From Cryptomeria japonica (taxonomy: Eukaryota; Streptophyta; Pinopsida; Cupressales; Cupressaceae), in NCBI RefSeq assembly GCF_030272615.1, contig NC_081410.1, positions 568,561,152 through 568,625,151 of the forward strand: DNA of 64,000 bases, in the 5' to 3' direction. Of the stretch, positions 22,222 through 33,142 are shown one piece after another. Both the position numbers and the translations under genes were made by a program. The number at the start of each line of letters is the position of its first letter. The first letter of the stretch is position 1. The notes under the pieces are model-generated. The model saw only the letters and a list, made by a program, of their open reading frames with translations, ran no database searches and was not told the origin of the DNA.

Positions 22222-23061
22222 CTAGAAGGTGGTGTTTTGGTATTGCATGACTGGTTTTGGGTCCTTTTTTATCTCTTTTGGTTTGCCAAATGACTTGGGA
22301 GAGAGAAGGAGGTTGCCTATTAATAAGACGTCCTCCAATTTGTATTCTCCACAGCCATTGTCCAAGATCTTGATTTGATTATCTGGTTGGGGTGATGTGG
22401 AGGCAATATTTGATGTGTTAGATGGAGGCGTTGGTGAGGGTCTATTTAGTGGGCAATGATACAGATGCTTCCCCTCTAATAGTTTGCAATATTGAAAAGG
22501 TTGGGGATCACCTTTGATAGTGATCTCTCTTTCATTATAGGGGAATTTGATGCATTGGTGATAGGTGGAGGGTATGGCCTGCAAGGAATGAATCCATGGC
22601 CTTGTGAGGAGAATGTTGTAGGGGAGATCAAGATCTAGTACTTGGCAAGGGGTTTCAATTGTAATGGGGCCCACTTGAAGAGGTAAGGTGACCATGCTCT
22701 TTGGAATTCTTTCTACATCATCATATGCCTTTATTGTGATCCTTCCTGATGTGTCTATCAGATCCTTAGAAAGTCCCAATTTTTTTATTAATTTGTATGT
22801 GCACAGATTAAGCCCGGATCCACCGTTTATCAGGATACGTTTGACCTTGTGCTTGTGGATGAGAGCTTCGATGTGCAAAGGTTTGTTATGGTCTTCATCT
22901 ATGGGAGCCTCTTTGGAGTTAAATACTATGTCCTGCTGGGCAGCAAGGTTTCCAATGAGGGCTTGGAATTGGGTGGTGTTGATGTTATCTGGAATGTGTG
23001 ATTGGAGAAGGGCTTGTTCCAAAATTTCTTTATGGACCGGGGAGGTCTTGAGAAGTTCCAA
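22222..23061 (-). pseudogene. Element 2: aspartic protease
   Basis: Carries RILINGGSGLNLC, in which the catalytic Asp of the protease motif is Asn, and NILLTRPWIH. 279-codon open segment, then a frame change before the spacer. The D-to-N change alone would inactivate the enzyme. Confidence 0.8.
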
Positions 23062-23109
23062 AATGGAGATTTGCGCGGGTGTCTTCCCAAGTTGATCAAG
23101 GAGGTCATA

Positions 23110-23760
23110 TCAGCGGGTGGAAGACATGGGTGGGGGGTTTGGTGGGGGAGGAACTCCTTGGATGGTGACTCTTCCTCGACGTGTAGTTGCATTGCAGTCA
23201 TTTTGGAAATGGGAGGTGGAAGGCATGGCGCCTTGAATGACTATCCGAGCAGGATTTGGTCTACTTTGGGAAGAAGGATGATTAACTCCTTGGATGGTTA
23301 TGACATTGACATTATTGTCTGTAGGTTCAATGCGACCTACCAAAAAATCAAAACCGATTACGTGATTAGCGTAGTCATAACCCATTGTGTTAAATGGTGA
23401 GCCTTTTCCTTTATCATGCTTCGGGAAGGGTTCCTGGTACATTTTGAGTTTGTCATTGTTATTACTAGGTTTTGCATTTTCTACTTCAATCTCGCCTCTA
23501 TCAATGAGATCTTGTATGTAGATCTTCAGTTTCATACACTTTCGTGTATCATTTCCCTTGATACGATGGTATTCACAATACTCATTTTCATTATACCATC
23601 TTGGTTTAGGTTGATTGGGGTCAAATGGGCGAGTGAATGGAAAAACCACTATACCTATTTGGACAAGTTTTTGAAACACCACTTCAATAGGCTCAGCCAG
23701 AGGAGTGAAATCTCTTGGAGTCCTGTTATTCGATCAGGGTGGTCGTCCCTGGATTGAGAC
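23110..23760 (-). pseudogene. Element 2: gag zinc knuckle region
   Basis: CEYHRIKGNDTRKC at the knuckle position; the second His of the C-x2-H-x4-H-x4-C motif is replaced by Asn in GND. Flanking MVFQKLVQIG and LKIYIQDLIDRGEIEVE match elements 1 and 3. Confidence 0.8.
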
Positions 23761-25379
23761 ATTGTTGTGAGGTTTTTGGGATTGATTTTGGTTGTTGAAT
23801 TGATGATTGTTGGTGGTGGATTTTGGGGGAGCGGCCACTGTTTGGACCCGCTTTGCATTAGTTATACCATCATTGACCACATTTTTGTTTTTGGACCAGA
23901 ATTTTGGCTTCTCATTATAATAAGAGGAAAAACTTTGTGTTGATTTCTGGTAATGTTTCAAGGTTCCTTCCTCCAACAAGACACGTTCGAGGGCGAGACC
24001 CTTATCTGTCAATTTTTGGAAGGATTTGATACATTGAGATATTAAAGGTCTTGAAAGTTCAAGCACCAAGTTCTTTTGGAATAGCTCAATTTGATGTTGT
24101 TCTGGCATGTCCCATTGGAATTTCTTGATAAGATGTTGCCATCTTTGTAGGAAATTGGCGAAGGTTTCTCCGGGCCTTTGTTTTGTATTACATAAGTCCA
24201 TCATAGATACATCATTACCCATGTTGTATGCATAGTGGGCCACAAATTTTTCTGCCAAGTCTGGAAAAGAGACAATGGAACCTCATGGTAAAGATGAGAA
24301 CCATGCCAAGGCGTCTCCCGTGAGACTCTTGGGAAAGAGTCTACGAAGATAAAGGTCACTATAGGAGACTTCTTGGCATAAGATGTGGAATTCTCGGACA
24401 TGGTCTCGGGATCTCCTTTGTCTTCATACTTGGTGAATTTAGGGATCTCAAATCCCGGGGAATATGGTGCAACTGATATAGACGGGTCATAAGGACAAGG
24501 GTAAAACTCTTCAAACGAGTAAATTTTCCTTTTATTAGTCTTTTGTTTCATGTCCTTGATGATATTCTTCATGTCTTGAATTTCCTTGATGAGGTCTTGT
24601 TGTGGACTTTGATATTGATGAATTGTATTTGCCCCAAGAATTGGATGAACCAAAGAAGGTGCACCACCACCAATATATTGATATGATGAGGAGGTGGGAA
24701 CATGGGATGTGATGACTGATGTCGCCGGGGTTTGAGTGATAGTTGGTTGTGGTCCACCAACTGTTGTGATGGGATTGAATACGACTCGGATAAAATTTGC
24801 GACATTGTTGGGAGGAAGGGAAGTTTGTGGAATAGAAATTTGTGGTTGAATAGAAGGAGGTGGTATAGAAGTTTGTTGGAGAATGGATGAGATCAGATTT
24901 GATAGTGGTATGGATGGTAAGGAGGAAGAAGGTGGGATGAAGACCACGGTGGGAGGTACCGCGGGTGGAATTGATTGAGCCTAGATGATTCATGAGGCTG
25001 CAATTGATTGAGTTTGAATAGTAGGTGCAACACTTTGTGTGGGAGCGAGGTCTCCTTGTGGTTGTTGGGTGAGAACGAATCTATTAAATTCAAGCGGAAG
25101 TTGAGCTCCATGTTCAAGGAGAGTTTTCAGAAGTGTAGTAGGATTGTGTTTAATAAACTTTTCCATCATCTCTTGGTTATAAGAATCCGCTAGGAAAGTT
25201 TGCACTTCCGGACAAAGTTCATCTTGGTTAACCATGTCAAGATTTTGACTTTGATCTTGATCACTAGGTTGCCCACTTTATGTATGATCTTGCCTAGGAT
25301 CTTCATATAGGACACCAATGTTTGGCATGCCATATTGTTGTTCAGCCATCTTTTTCTTTTGGGATCGAGTTGCGACCAT
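23734..25379 (-). pseudogene. Element 2: gag (matrix/capsid)
   Basis: Start ATG at 25379 (MVATRSQKKK), chosen because element 3 gag begins alike (MVETRLQKSRR at 54333). An N-terminal low-complexity Pro/Thr/Ser region is followed by the capsid core with CPYDPSISV, EIPKFTKYEDKGDPE, LCNTKQRPGETFANFLQRW and LALERVLLEEG. There are stops near 25280 and 24980, and a frame change between about 24350 and 24200. Confidence 0.8.
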
Positions 25380-28022
25380 ACACGATATTTGTGATGAAAG
25401 GACTTAAGAAATTTGTGATGAAAGGACTTAGGAAATTTGTGATGAAAGGATTTAAGAAAACTGAGGATGAAAGGATTTAAGAAATTTGAGGATGATTGAT
25501 GAAGAAGGTATAGTAGTGATGGTTTAGAAGAAATTTGATGACTAGGTTGTCTTTGGTATGAATATGAAGGATCGATTCAAATGGCAAGTTGTATGAAGGG
25601 ATACGACTACCCTGATTTGGACGATAGTTGGTGTTTCAAAGGACAAACTTGAATGTTGACGTAGAGGATAAACTCTTAGCTTCTCTCTTGGGCTTATGAA
25701 AAATGGGACAGACAGAGTTTTGACGCAATTTTGGACTTTGTGTGGGTAATGACTTGGATAATTGTTTGTGTCTTGACAAATTTTTTTGCAAAGTGTTTGG
25801 GGATAGTGACGTGTTTTTAGTCTACTCTTGGCAAGTATGTATCAAACAAAGCAAACACAATGATCAAATGCATATTATATCAAAGACACTCATGCTCATA
25901 TACAACATTCTTAAGGCTGGCAAGGACAATAGTCATTGAATCCCAATTGGTTTCCCATCTACGCTTACCCAGAGCGGACACTTAGATGCTTGACCCCAAT
26001 GGCTCCCCTCCATGACACTCACTTCTCGAGGTAGCCAAGCATCAATTCCCATGAAAACTCCTCATGACGAACTTTGTGTCTCTACTAAGGGCTGTAAGAA
26101 TATGGGCTGCTTCAGAGGTCCGACCTCTAGCACCAATGACTAGAAGGTTTTTGGCCACTATGAACAAGGTGTTTAGTAAGTCTTCCTGTTAGGAGTTACC
26201 CTTCGAGGTTGCGCAAACGCAATTGAGGCCTATAGCCCAACGAAGCACCAAGAACTTAGTAGTCACGCAAGCATGATTGAGATCTCTAGGATCCTACTAA
26301 GCACCCAATGTAAGAGTGAACTCTCATATAGCCCCAACCATTAGCCCTTTTGTAGTCAATGGCCTATTTATTATAGTGAGTTGGGAACCCTAGGTCCAGC
26401 TGTACTCACTTGAGTCGTTCCCCTCTTACCTTCTCAAAGAGCAAGTTGGAAGGGCAGGCCCGCTATAGGTAAACACACAATCAAACAAGAAAAGGTTGGA
26501 GGGTCTGGATTTCTGATCATCTAGTAAGATGAGAGCATACTTTCCTACCTTTACACTTTTCTTAAAGACACATAAGACAATGGTTCATTCCATTTTAATT
26601 AATATCTAGGTGCCTAATTTAAATAAATGCACATTATTTGGTTGAATCAGCTAGGCAACCTGCAAAACCACTTGATTAGTAGTTTGAAAAATGGAGTCTT
26701 CAAAAAATATCCTGCAAAACAACTTGATTAGTAGTTTGGAAAAATAGTCTTCAACAAGCATCCTGCAAAAAACAACAAAATGACAAAAATATTATTTTTT
26801 TTTGATTTTTTGGGAATGAATAGAAAAACATGAATAAAAACTTTTTAACTAATGACAAATGTGGATTTGAAGAAATCTTTGATGGGTAAATGGGGTTTGA
26901 CTAGGTTTTTGCCACTTTCCAAGGGATAGGCAAGCGAAAAATGGGGATTTTGGAGGAGAGATGAAGGAATGGGAAAATTTGTCCAAGAGGGACAAAGAAG
27001 CAAAAGTTGGAGATGGATAATATGAGAAAAATTTGAAGGTGATTGGATAAAAGGGGAAGGAGTTATGACAAACCCTAAAAATAGAGAAATATGAGATTTT
27101 GGGCTTCAAAAAGTGGATTTTTGGGATAAGGCCTCCAAGGAAGGAAATGTGGAAAATGACAATACGGAGAATTTGGTGAAGTTTGGAGGAAAATGGAGTC
27201 AAGATAAAGAAGATATGGCGAAAAAATAGAAAAAATTTTACTTTCAAAATCTTAGATTTAACAGAGCAGATAGAAACCCTAGATTTAACAGAGCAGACAG
27301 AAACCCTAGATTTAACAGAGCAGAAACCCTAGATTTAACAGAATAAAAAAAATGTCAAAGGTTCAGATTTCTGATTGTCTAGATAGACGAACATAATCTC
27401 CTACTTTCACACTTTCTTGTGGTCAGACAGATTATATTTAAATAGAGCAGATAACAGGAAATGAAAAAAAAAGAAACGCAGACTATAGTTAGCGCCTAAA
27501 AATTTCAGACAAATTAACAGAGCAGACAATAGCACTAAACAGATAGAAAAGTGTCAAAGGTTCGGATTTCTGATTGTCTAGATAGACAAGAGCATACTCT
27601 CCCATTTTCAAACTTTCCTGCGGTCAGAGCATACAGTCACGCTAAACAGAATAGAAAAGTGAAAGGTCTAGATTTCTGATTGTCTATATAGACAAGAGCA
27701 TACTCTCCTACTTTCACATAGATTATAATTAAACAGAGTAGATAACAGAGCAAATAATAGATCGGATAATAGGAATTCAAATTCCCATAAAAACGCTCGC
27801 GCTAATCATAGAGCTATCGTGTTGAAACTGAAATTGAAACAGAAAAGAATAGAAACAAAAATGAAACAGAAACAGAAAAGAAGCTGTTGCACAGAAATAC
27901 AGAATCGCTATTCTGGAACCTACAAAAAAAGATTTTTTTTTCCTGCAGTCGCGCTATTCTAGAACTTGTGTCTCACAACTCACAAAAACCTAAAAAAATT
28001 ATATTAGTTCTTAGGGACATGG
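25380..28022 (-). other. 5' leader of element 2
   Basis: Long untranslated leader between PBS and gag. Contains a ~29-bp tandem repeat (25384-25500, TGATGAAAGGATTTAAGAAA type); a block at 25917-26480 conserved in the leader of element 3; and repeats at 26480-27720: four copies of TTTCTGATTGTCTAGATAGAC-like text and four of AGATTTAACAGAGCAGA. The 132-codon frame at 26849-27247 has no recognisable content. Confidence 0.7.
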
Positions 28023-28040
28023 GTCCCACCGGGCGTGCCA
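28023..28040 (-). promoter_or_regulatory. Primer binding site, element 2
   Basis: Minus strand TGGCACGCCCGGTGGGAC, three bases inside the 5' LTR (LTR C). Identical to the PBS of element 3 (52126-52143). It starts with TGG, complementary to the tRNA CCA end; the tRNA was not identified. Confidence 0.85.
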
Positions 28041-28043
28041 AAA

Positions 28044-29159
28044 TGAAGAGGGGAAAACAGATTTGAAGGTCAAATGATCAAAACATAACGAAATAAACAT
28101 GCAGAATGCTAAAATATCATTAAAATACCATTTCACCTTGCTATTTTACCTTCTCCTTCGGATTGAGCTTGATGAAGTGAAGGCGCCCCTTGATAGTGCT
28201 CCACTTGATGTGCTCCTTTGATTGCTAGATGTGGATGGCTCTCCAATGTTGTGCACAAATGGAATGGATTTAAAAAATGATAAGGATGAGATGATCAAGT
28301 TGTCAAGATGATTTCCTGGGCTCAAAAGGGCAACATAAACTTACTAGATTTCAAGATGTTTTGAATGAAGGGATGGAGCCCTATTTATAGGAAGAGGAAA
28401 GAAAAATGGATGGCTATGATGGATTCAAGATGAAGGGCTAAGATTTACTTGTGAGCTCACACAAGCTCCAAGAGAGGGTGTGGAGACCAAGAAATATGCC
28501 TTAAAGACATTTCGTATCTCCACACTCCACAAGATGCATTGAAGGAATTAAAAATTCTCCAAAAAAGGATATCATGGGGATTGGAGGAATAAAAAGGATT
28601 TAAAAATTCCTTGGGAGAGGGGATGCCTAGAGGAATGTGTGATTTCAAAAATCTTACATTCACCTAGGAAAAGAGCATTTAAAGCTAGTGGCTGGATGAA
28701 AAAGACAAAGAGTTGACTTTGTGGCTAATCATGATGATTAACCATTAATGACTCATTAGGAGAGGGATTAGAGGAAATGTTAGGTGGGATTAATATTTGT
28801 AGGAGAATTTGACTAGGAGAGAGAATGAGTGGAGGGAATAAAAAATTAGAAGAATAATGTTAAGTGAGTTTCTAGAAGAATTTATTAGGTTAATGATGAA
28901 TTAAGAAGATGATTTATAGGAATCATGTAGGTTAACTAATTAATTGAAATTAATTAGCTAAGAGGAATATTTGTGAGGATTTGATTTTTTTAGAAGAATA
29001 AAGAAAGGGATTGATTTACTATATTAATCAATCATATGCTATAGTGACAATATTAATTATATTTAATTAATATTGAGAGGAATTTGAATTAACATAATTA
29101 ATTAATTAATTGTGCGAGGAATTAAAAATAATTAAAATAATTATTTTTAAGTGTCTATA
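28044..29159 (-). repeat. LTR C (5' LTR of element 2)
   Basis: 1116 bp from TGAAGAGGGG to TGTCTATA, adjoining GGAGC. The 3' tip TATA replaces CA-type TACA seen in the other LTRs (one transition). Closely matches the middle LTR; shares only its first ~220 bp with LTR A. Confidence 0.9.
28381..28390 (-). promoter_or_regulatory. TATA box, LTR C
   Basis: Minus strand CTATAAATAG; transcription would start near 28350 and run leftward through element 2. Confidence 0.6.
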
Positions 29160-29164
29160 GGAGC
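29160..29164. repeat. Target site duplication GGAGC, right copy
   Basis: Identical to 3498-3502; the transposase frame resumes directly after it. Confidence 0.9.
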
Positions 29165-30100
29165 ATATATGAAAAGAGCCCTAGCTAGGGAAGAATTGAA
29201 GTACGAAGGTGGTGCTGAGTTGATAGATGCAGAAACAATTGTGCGATGGTGTATGTCTATGATGGGTCCATGTAATCTAGGTACATCAATGGTTCGTAGA
29301 TATTTTTGGTTGATCACTGAATCTAACATTGAAAACTATCTAGATTGTTGTACAGTTGCAGGATCGAGTGACATGCACTCATTTATGAGTTCAAATTCAA
29401 GTTCACTAGTAATTTATATGAGACAGATGGTATGTTTTTTCTCTTCATGCATGTATTATTTGTGGGAAGAATGTGAATCATAAGAGTGGGTTGACAAATG
29501 GTCTTGTAGAGCATTGGTTCCCATTGATTCATATCAAATTCCCAAAGCACTACAATTGAGCCAGATGGAGACATCAGTGGATTTTGACCATGTATCCGAC
29601 CTAGTGGATTTCGGTGTTTTTTTGAGTGTTTTTTTTTGCAAGTATTATTTTTGGTTCATTTTGTTGTACATCATACTTTATTTTTGGTATTAATTAACAC
29701 TTTGTAAAATGCAGGTCATGTGTATGCAGCTGTTGCAGAAGAGAACAATGAAGAAGGAACATATTACTATTTGTGTCATTGTGTTGAGCCTAAAAGAAAA
29801 TTGACAACCACAATCATTGACATAGACTGTATTGAGTACCCAATAGGGTCTATTGTCGTGATAGAAACATGGTTTCAGAGATACCCTATCAAGAATTCTT
29901 ATGTTTGGTTGTTCGAGGACTTTGAAACACACATACATATTCTTCATTTCTCTAACCTTGTTGTTGTAATAAATATTCATTTGATGAAGTATCGTGGTAG
30001 ACCTCATAACAAGATTTTATGAAAAGTTCATGAATCTAACCATGAGGCAATACTTGATACAATATGGGTTAGAGCCAATCCCGAAGGCTCACTTGATTGA
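29165..30100 (+). pseudogene. Transposase-like gene, 3' part, with one intron
   Basis: Continues the frame of 1515-3502 after the target duplication: MKRALAREELKYEGG, then VRWCMSMMG. An intron fits at 29614-29714 (G|GTGTTT donor, AAATGCAG acceptor), joining VDF to GHVYAAVAEE without frame loss. The last exon contains GTYYYLCHCVEPKRKL and GSIVVIETWFQRYP and ends at TGA 30098. In-frame stops at 29481 (TAA) and 30020 (TGA) are decay. Both parts together would encode roughly 940 residues. The product is the presumed transposase of the DNA transposon. Confidence 0.65.
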
Positions 30101-30189
30101 TTCTATGGTTCAGAGTAGAATGATTTTGAGAATTTTGTATAAATCATCGACAAATTGTTCTATATTCATTTTTTGTATATATAAATGCC

Positions 30190-30530
30190 CATGAGCTATT
30201 TTTTACATGTTAGTGGCATAATTTTGTTTATTTAAATGGCAATGAGCTCATTTGTACATATGTACATGCCAAATTTTGTATATTAAAATTGTGATGAGCT
30301 GAATCGCACATATTGTAATGCCAAATTTTGTATAAAAGCCCATGAGATGATTTGTATATTAAAATGGCGATGAGTTGAATCGCACATATTGTAATGCCAA
30401 ATTTTGTATAAAAGCCCATGCGATGATTTGTAAGACATTTTTTTGTATAATCAAATAGCCAAGAGCTGATTTGACCATATTTAGAGGCAAATTTTTGAAT
30501 AATATGTGACAATGTTTTGTGACAATGTTT
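30190..30530. repeat. ~65-bp tandem repeat after the transposase gene
   Basis: Three to four degenerate copies around GATGAGCTGAATCGCACATA and TGTAATGCCAAATTTTGTAT. Non-coding. Confidence 0.75.
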
Positions 30531-30639
30531 TGAGTATATGTGATGTGTCCCTGGTCAATCATGAGCATTCTTGATTCTTATATAATCATGGAGAATTATT
30601 TGACTCATTATCTAGTCATAGGGGTCATAGATTGAGACT

Positions 30640-32640
30640 AGATACAATTTGAGCAAAACTTGTCAATGTTGTCAAAAAAATTGTCAAAAAAGTTGTTAAG
30701 CAACTTCTACATTGCATCGGTAGGGTATGACACTCGACGTTCCAGTGAATTGGGATGTATGACAGGGGCATGCTTATCATAAAACTACCCACCCAGACAC
30801 ATTTGTGACGTCAGTTTGTGCACATGACGAACCAAATCAATTCTAGCCAATCCTGCAACTTTGCATTGCATGCAACTGACGACTTTTGCAACAGGCAAAA
30901 AATGTTACAAATAAAAAATGGCTCCAAGTCGTCAAAAACTGAGAGAATAAATTGTAGAGGAGCCTCATACAACCCCACTAGTTCAAACGGATTGACCATA
31001 TGTGTCTTGGATTGGAAGAAATAGTCTGTCAAAATTTGACAAATTTTTGGACTCATGACACTTGAGAGATTGCCTCGGTACGGTATGAATCTTGATGTTT
31101 TGGTGCTTTGGGATGCACAACAGGGGCATTCTTAGCATAAAACTACCCACCCAGATGTGCTCATGACGTCAGTTTGTGCACACAATGAACCGAATCAATT
31201 CTAGCCAATCTGACAACTTTGCATTGCATGCAGCTGACAGTTTTTGCAGCAGGCAAAAAAATGCTACCACTTGAATATGGCTCCAAGTCATCCAAAATCA
31301 AGAGAGGACATTATAGAGGAGCCTCACGCAACCCCATGAGTTCAAATGGATCAACCATGTGTGTCCTAGATTGGAAGAAACAGTCTGTCAAATTTTGACA
31401 ATTTTTTGGACTTATGACACTTGAGAGATCGCCCTAGTATGGTATGACTCTCGACGTTCCGACACTTTGGGATGCATGAAAAGGGCATGCCTAGTGTAAA
31501 CCTTCCCACCCAGACGTGCTCAAGATGTCGGTTTGTGCACATGACGAACCGAATTAATTCTAGCCAATCTGGCAACTTTGCATTGCATGCAACTGACGAT
31601 TTTACAACAGACAAAAAAATGCTACCAATTGAAAATGGCTCTGACTCATTAAAAAAAAAGACAAGCCATTGTAGAGGAGCCTCAGGCAACCCCACGAGTT
31701 CAAAAGGATTGACCATATGTGTCCTGGATTTGAAGAAACAGTCCGTCAAATTTTGACAATTTTTTGGACTTAGGGCACTTGAGAGATCACACTAGTACGA
31801 TATGACTCTCGACGTTCCGACCATTTGGGATGCATGAAAAGGGAATACCTAGTGTAAACCTACCCACTTGGACATGCTCGTGACGCCGGTTTGTGCACAT
31901 GATGAACCGAATCAATTCTAGCCAATCTGGCAACTTTGCATAGCATGCAACTGATGGTTTTTGCAGCAAGCGAAAAAATGCTACCAATCGAAAATGGCTC
32001 CGACTCATAAAAAACTGAGATAGTTCATTGTAGAGGAGCCTCACATGACTCCACGGGTTCAAACAGATTGACCATATGTGTCTTGGATTTGAAGAAACAG
32101 TCTGTTAAATTTTGACAATTTTTTGGACTTAGGGCACTTGAGAGATCACATCAGTATGGTATGACTCTCGACATTCCGACGCTTTGGGATGCATGATAGG
32201 AGCATTCCTAGTGTAAACCTACCCAACCAGATGCGCTCGCAATGTCGGTTTGTATACACGATGAACTTAATCAATTCTAGACAATCTGACAACTTTGCAT
32301 TGCATGTAACTGACAGTTTTTGCAGTAGGCGAAAAAATGCTACCAATTGAAAATAGCTTCGACTCATCAAAAACTGAGATAGGCCATTATAGAGGAGCCT
32401 CACGCGACCCCATGAGTTCAAATGGATCAACCATATGTGTCCTGGATTTGAAGAAACAGTTCGTCAAATTTTGACAAATTTTTTGGACTTAGGGCACTTG
32501 AGAGATTGCACTAGTATGGTATGACTCTCGACGTTCCGACACTTTGAGATGCACAAAAGGGGCATGCCTAGTGTAAACCTGCCCACCCGGATGTGCTCAT
32601 GACATCATTTTGTGCACACAATGAACAAAATTTGACCATT
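30640..32640. repeat. 358-bp tandem array between the two transposon genes
   Basis: Five full copies and a partial one. The landmark GTATGACTCTCGACGTTCC recurs near 30725, 31082, 31439, 31798, 32157 and 32517, spaced 356-361 bp. Each unit also holds TTTGTGCACA, CAACTTTGCATTGCATG and GTAGAGGAGCCTCA. Open frames crossing the array (for example 31366-31749, minus) recur per unit and look incidental. Confidence 0.92.
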
Positions 32641-32676
32641 GCGAGCATGAGGGTGCTCTCACACCAAACACATAAT

Positions 32677-32970
32677 GTTATTTATATTCATATTGTTGAT
32701 TACATATGCATTTATTTATTTAAATTTATAAAAGGATAGCCACCAAATACAATGAATACACAATAATGAACTGAATACAAGGAGTTTTGTAGGGTTAATT
32801 CAACATTTTAGAAATTTTATCAAATCATATTCCACGATTGCAATGTTTTATATCATATATTTTTGTTGTTTATATTCATATTGTTGATTACATATGCAAA
32901 TATTCATTTAAATTTATAAAAGGACAATCATAAAATACAACAAATGCAAAATAATGAACTTAGTACACAT
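32677..32970. repeat. ~100-bp direct repeat
   Basis: Two copies (about 32677-32780 and 32875-32970) of a stretch with TTTATATTCATATTGTTGAT and AATTTATAAAAGGA, about 198 bp apart. The rest of 32640-33140 is AT-rich without a gene. Confidence 0.75.
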
Positions 32971-33142
32971 TTATTGGATCGAATATCGATATTTATATAT
33001 ATAAAAAAAGGCATGTTTGCCAAGTCAATACAAGTATTACAAAAATGTGGCATATGCCATGTCCAAATCAATATACAATAAAAATGTAGAATATATCTAC
33101 ATGTATTGGTAATTCTATGACAAAAAATAACACTGTATGATC

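Larger units (their letters stand above)
3503..29159 (-). mobile_element. 25.7-kb composite Ty3/Gypsy (Tat-type) structure: LTR-int-LTR-int-LTR
   Basis: Bounded by GGAGC target duplications, starting TGAAGAGGGG and ending TGTCTATA (ancestrally TGTCTACA, as in the other two LTR ends). All gag-pol reading frames are on the minus strand. From right to left: LTR C, PBS, leader, gag-pol of element 2, PPT, middle LTR (truncated), then the remaining gag-pol of element 1 (5' truncated), antisense PMD gene, PPT, LTR A. One target duplication around two internal regions means either insertion of a tandem copy or a later recombination between related elements. LTR A and LTR C differ over most of their length. 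Confidence 0.85.

Noticed and set aside
26849-27247. 132-codon minus frame in the element 2 leader
   Set aside because: Phe/Ser/Pro-rich, no motif, not conserved in the element 3 leader.
27240-27345. Telomere-like AAACCCTAG repeats
   Set aside because: The CCCTAG text is spaced about 25 bp apart inside a longer unit; it is not (CCCTAAA)n.
31366-32430. Similar minus-strand frames of 90-127 codons in the 358-bp array
   Set aside because: They recur because the repeat recurs, differ by stops between units and have no consistent start.
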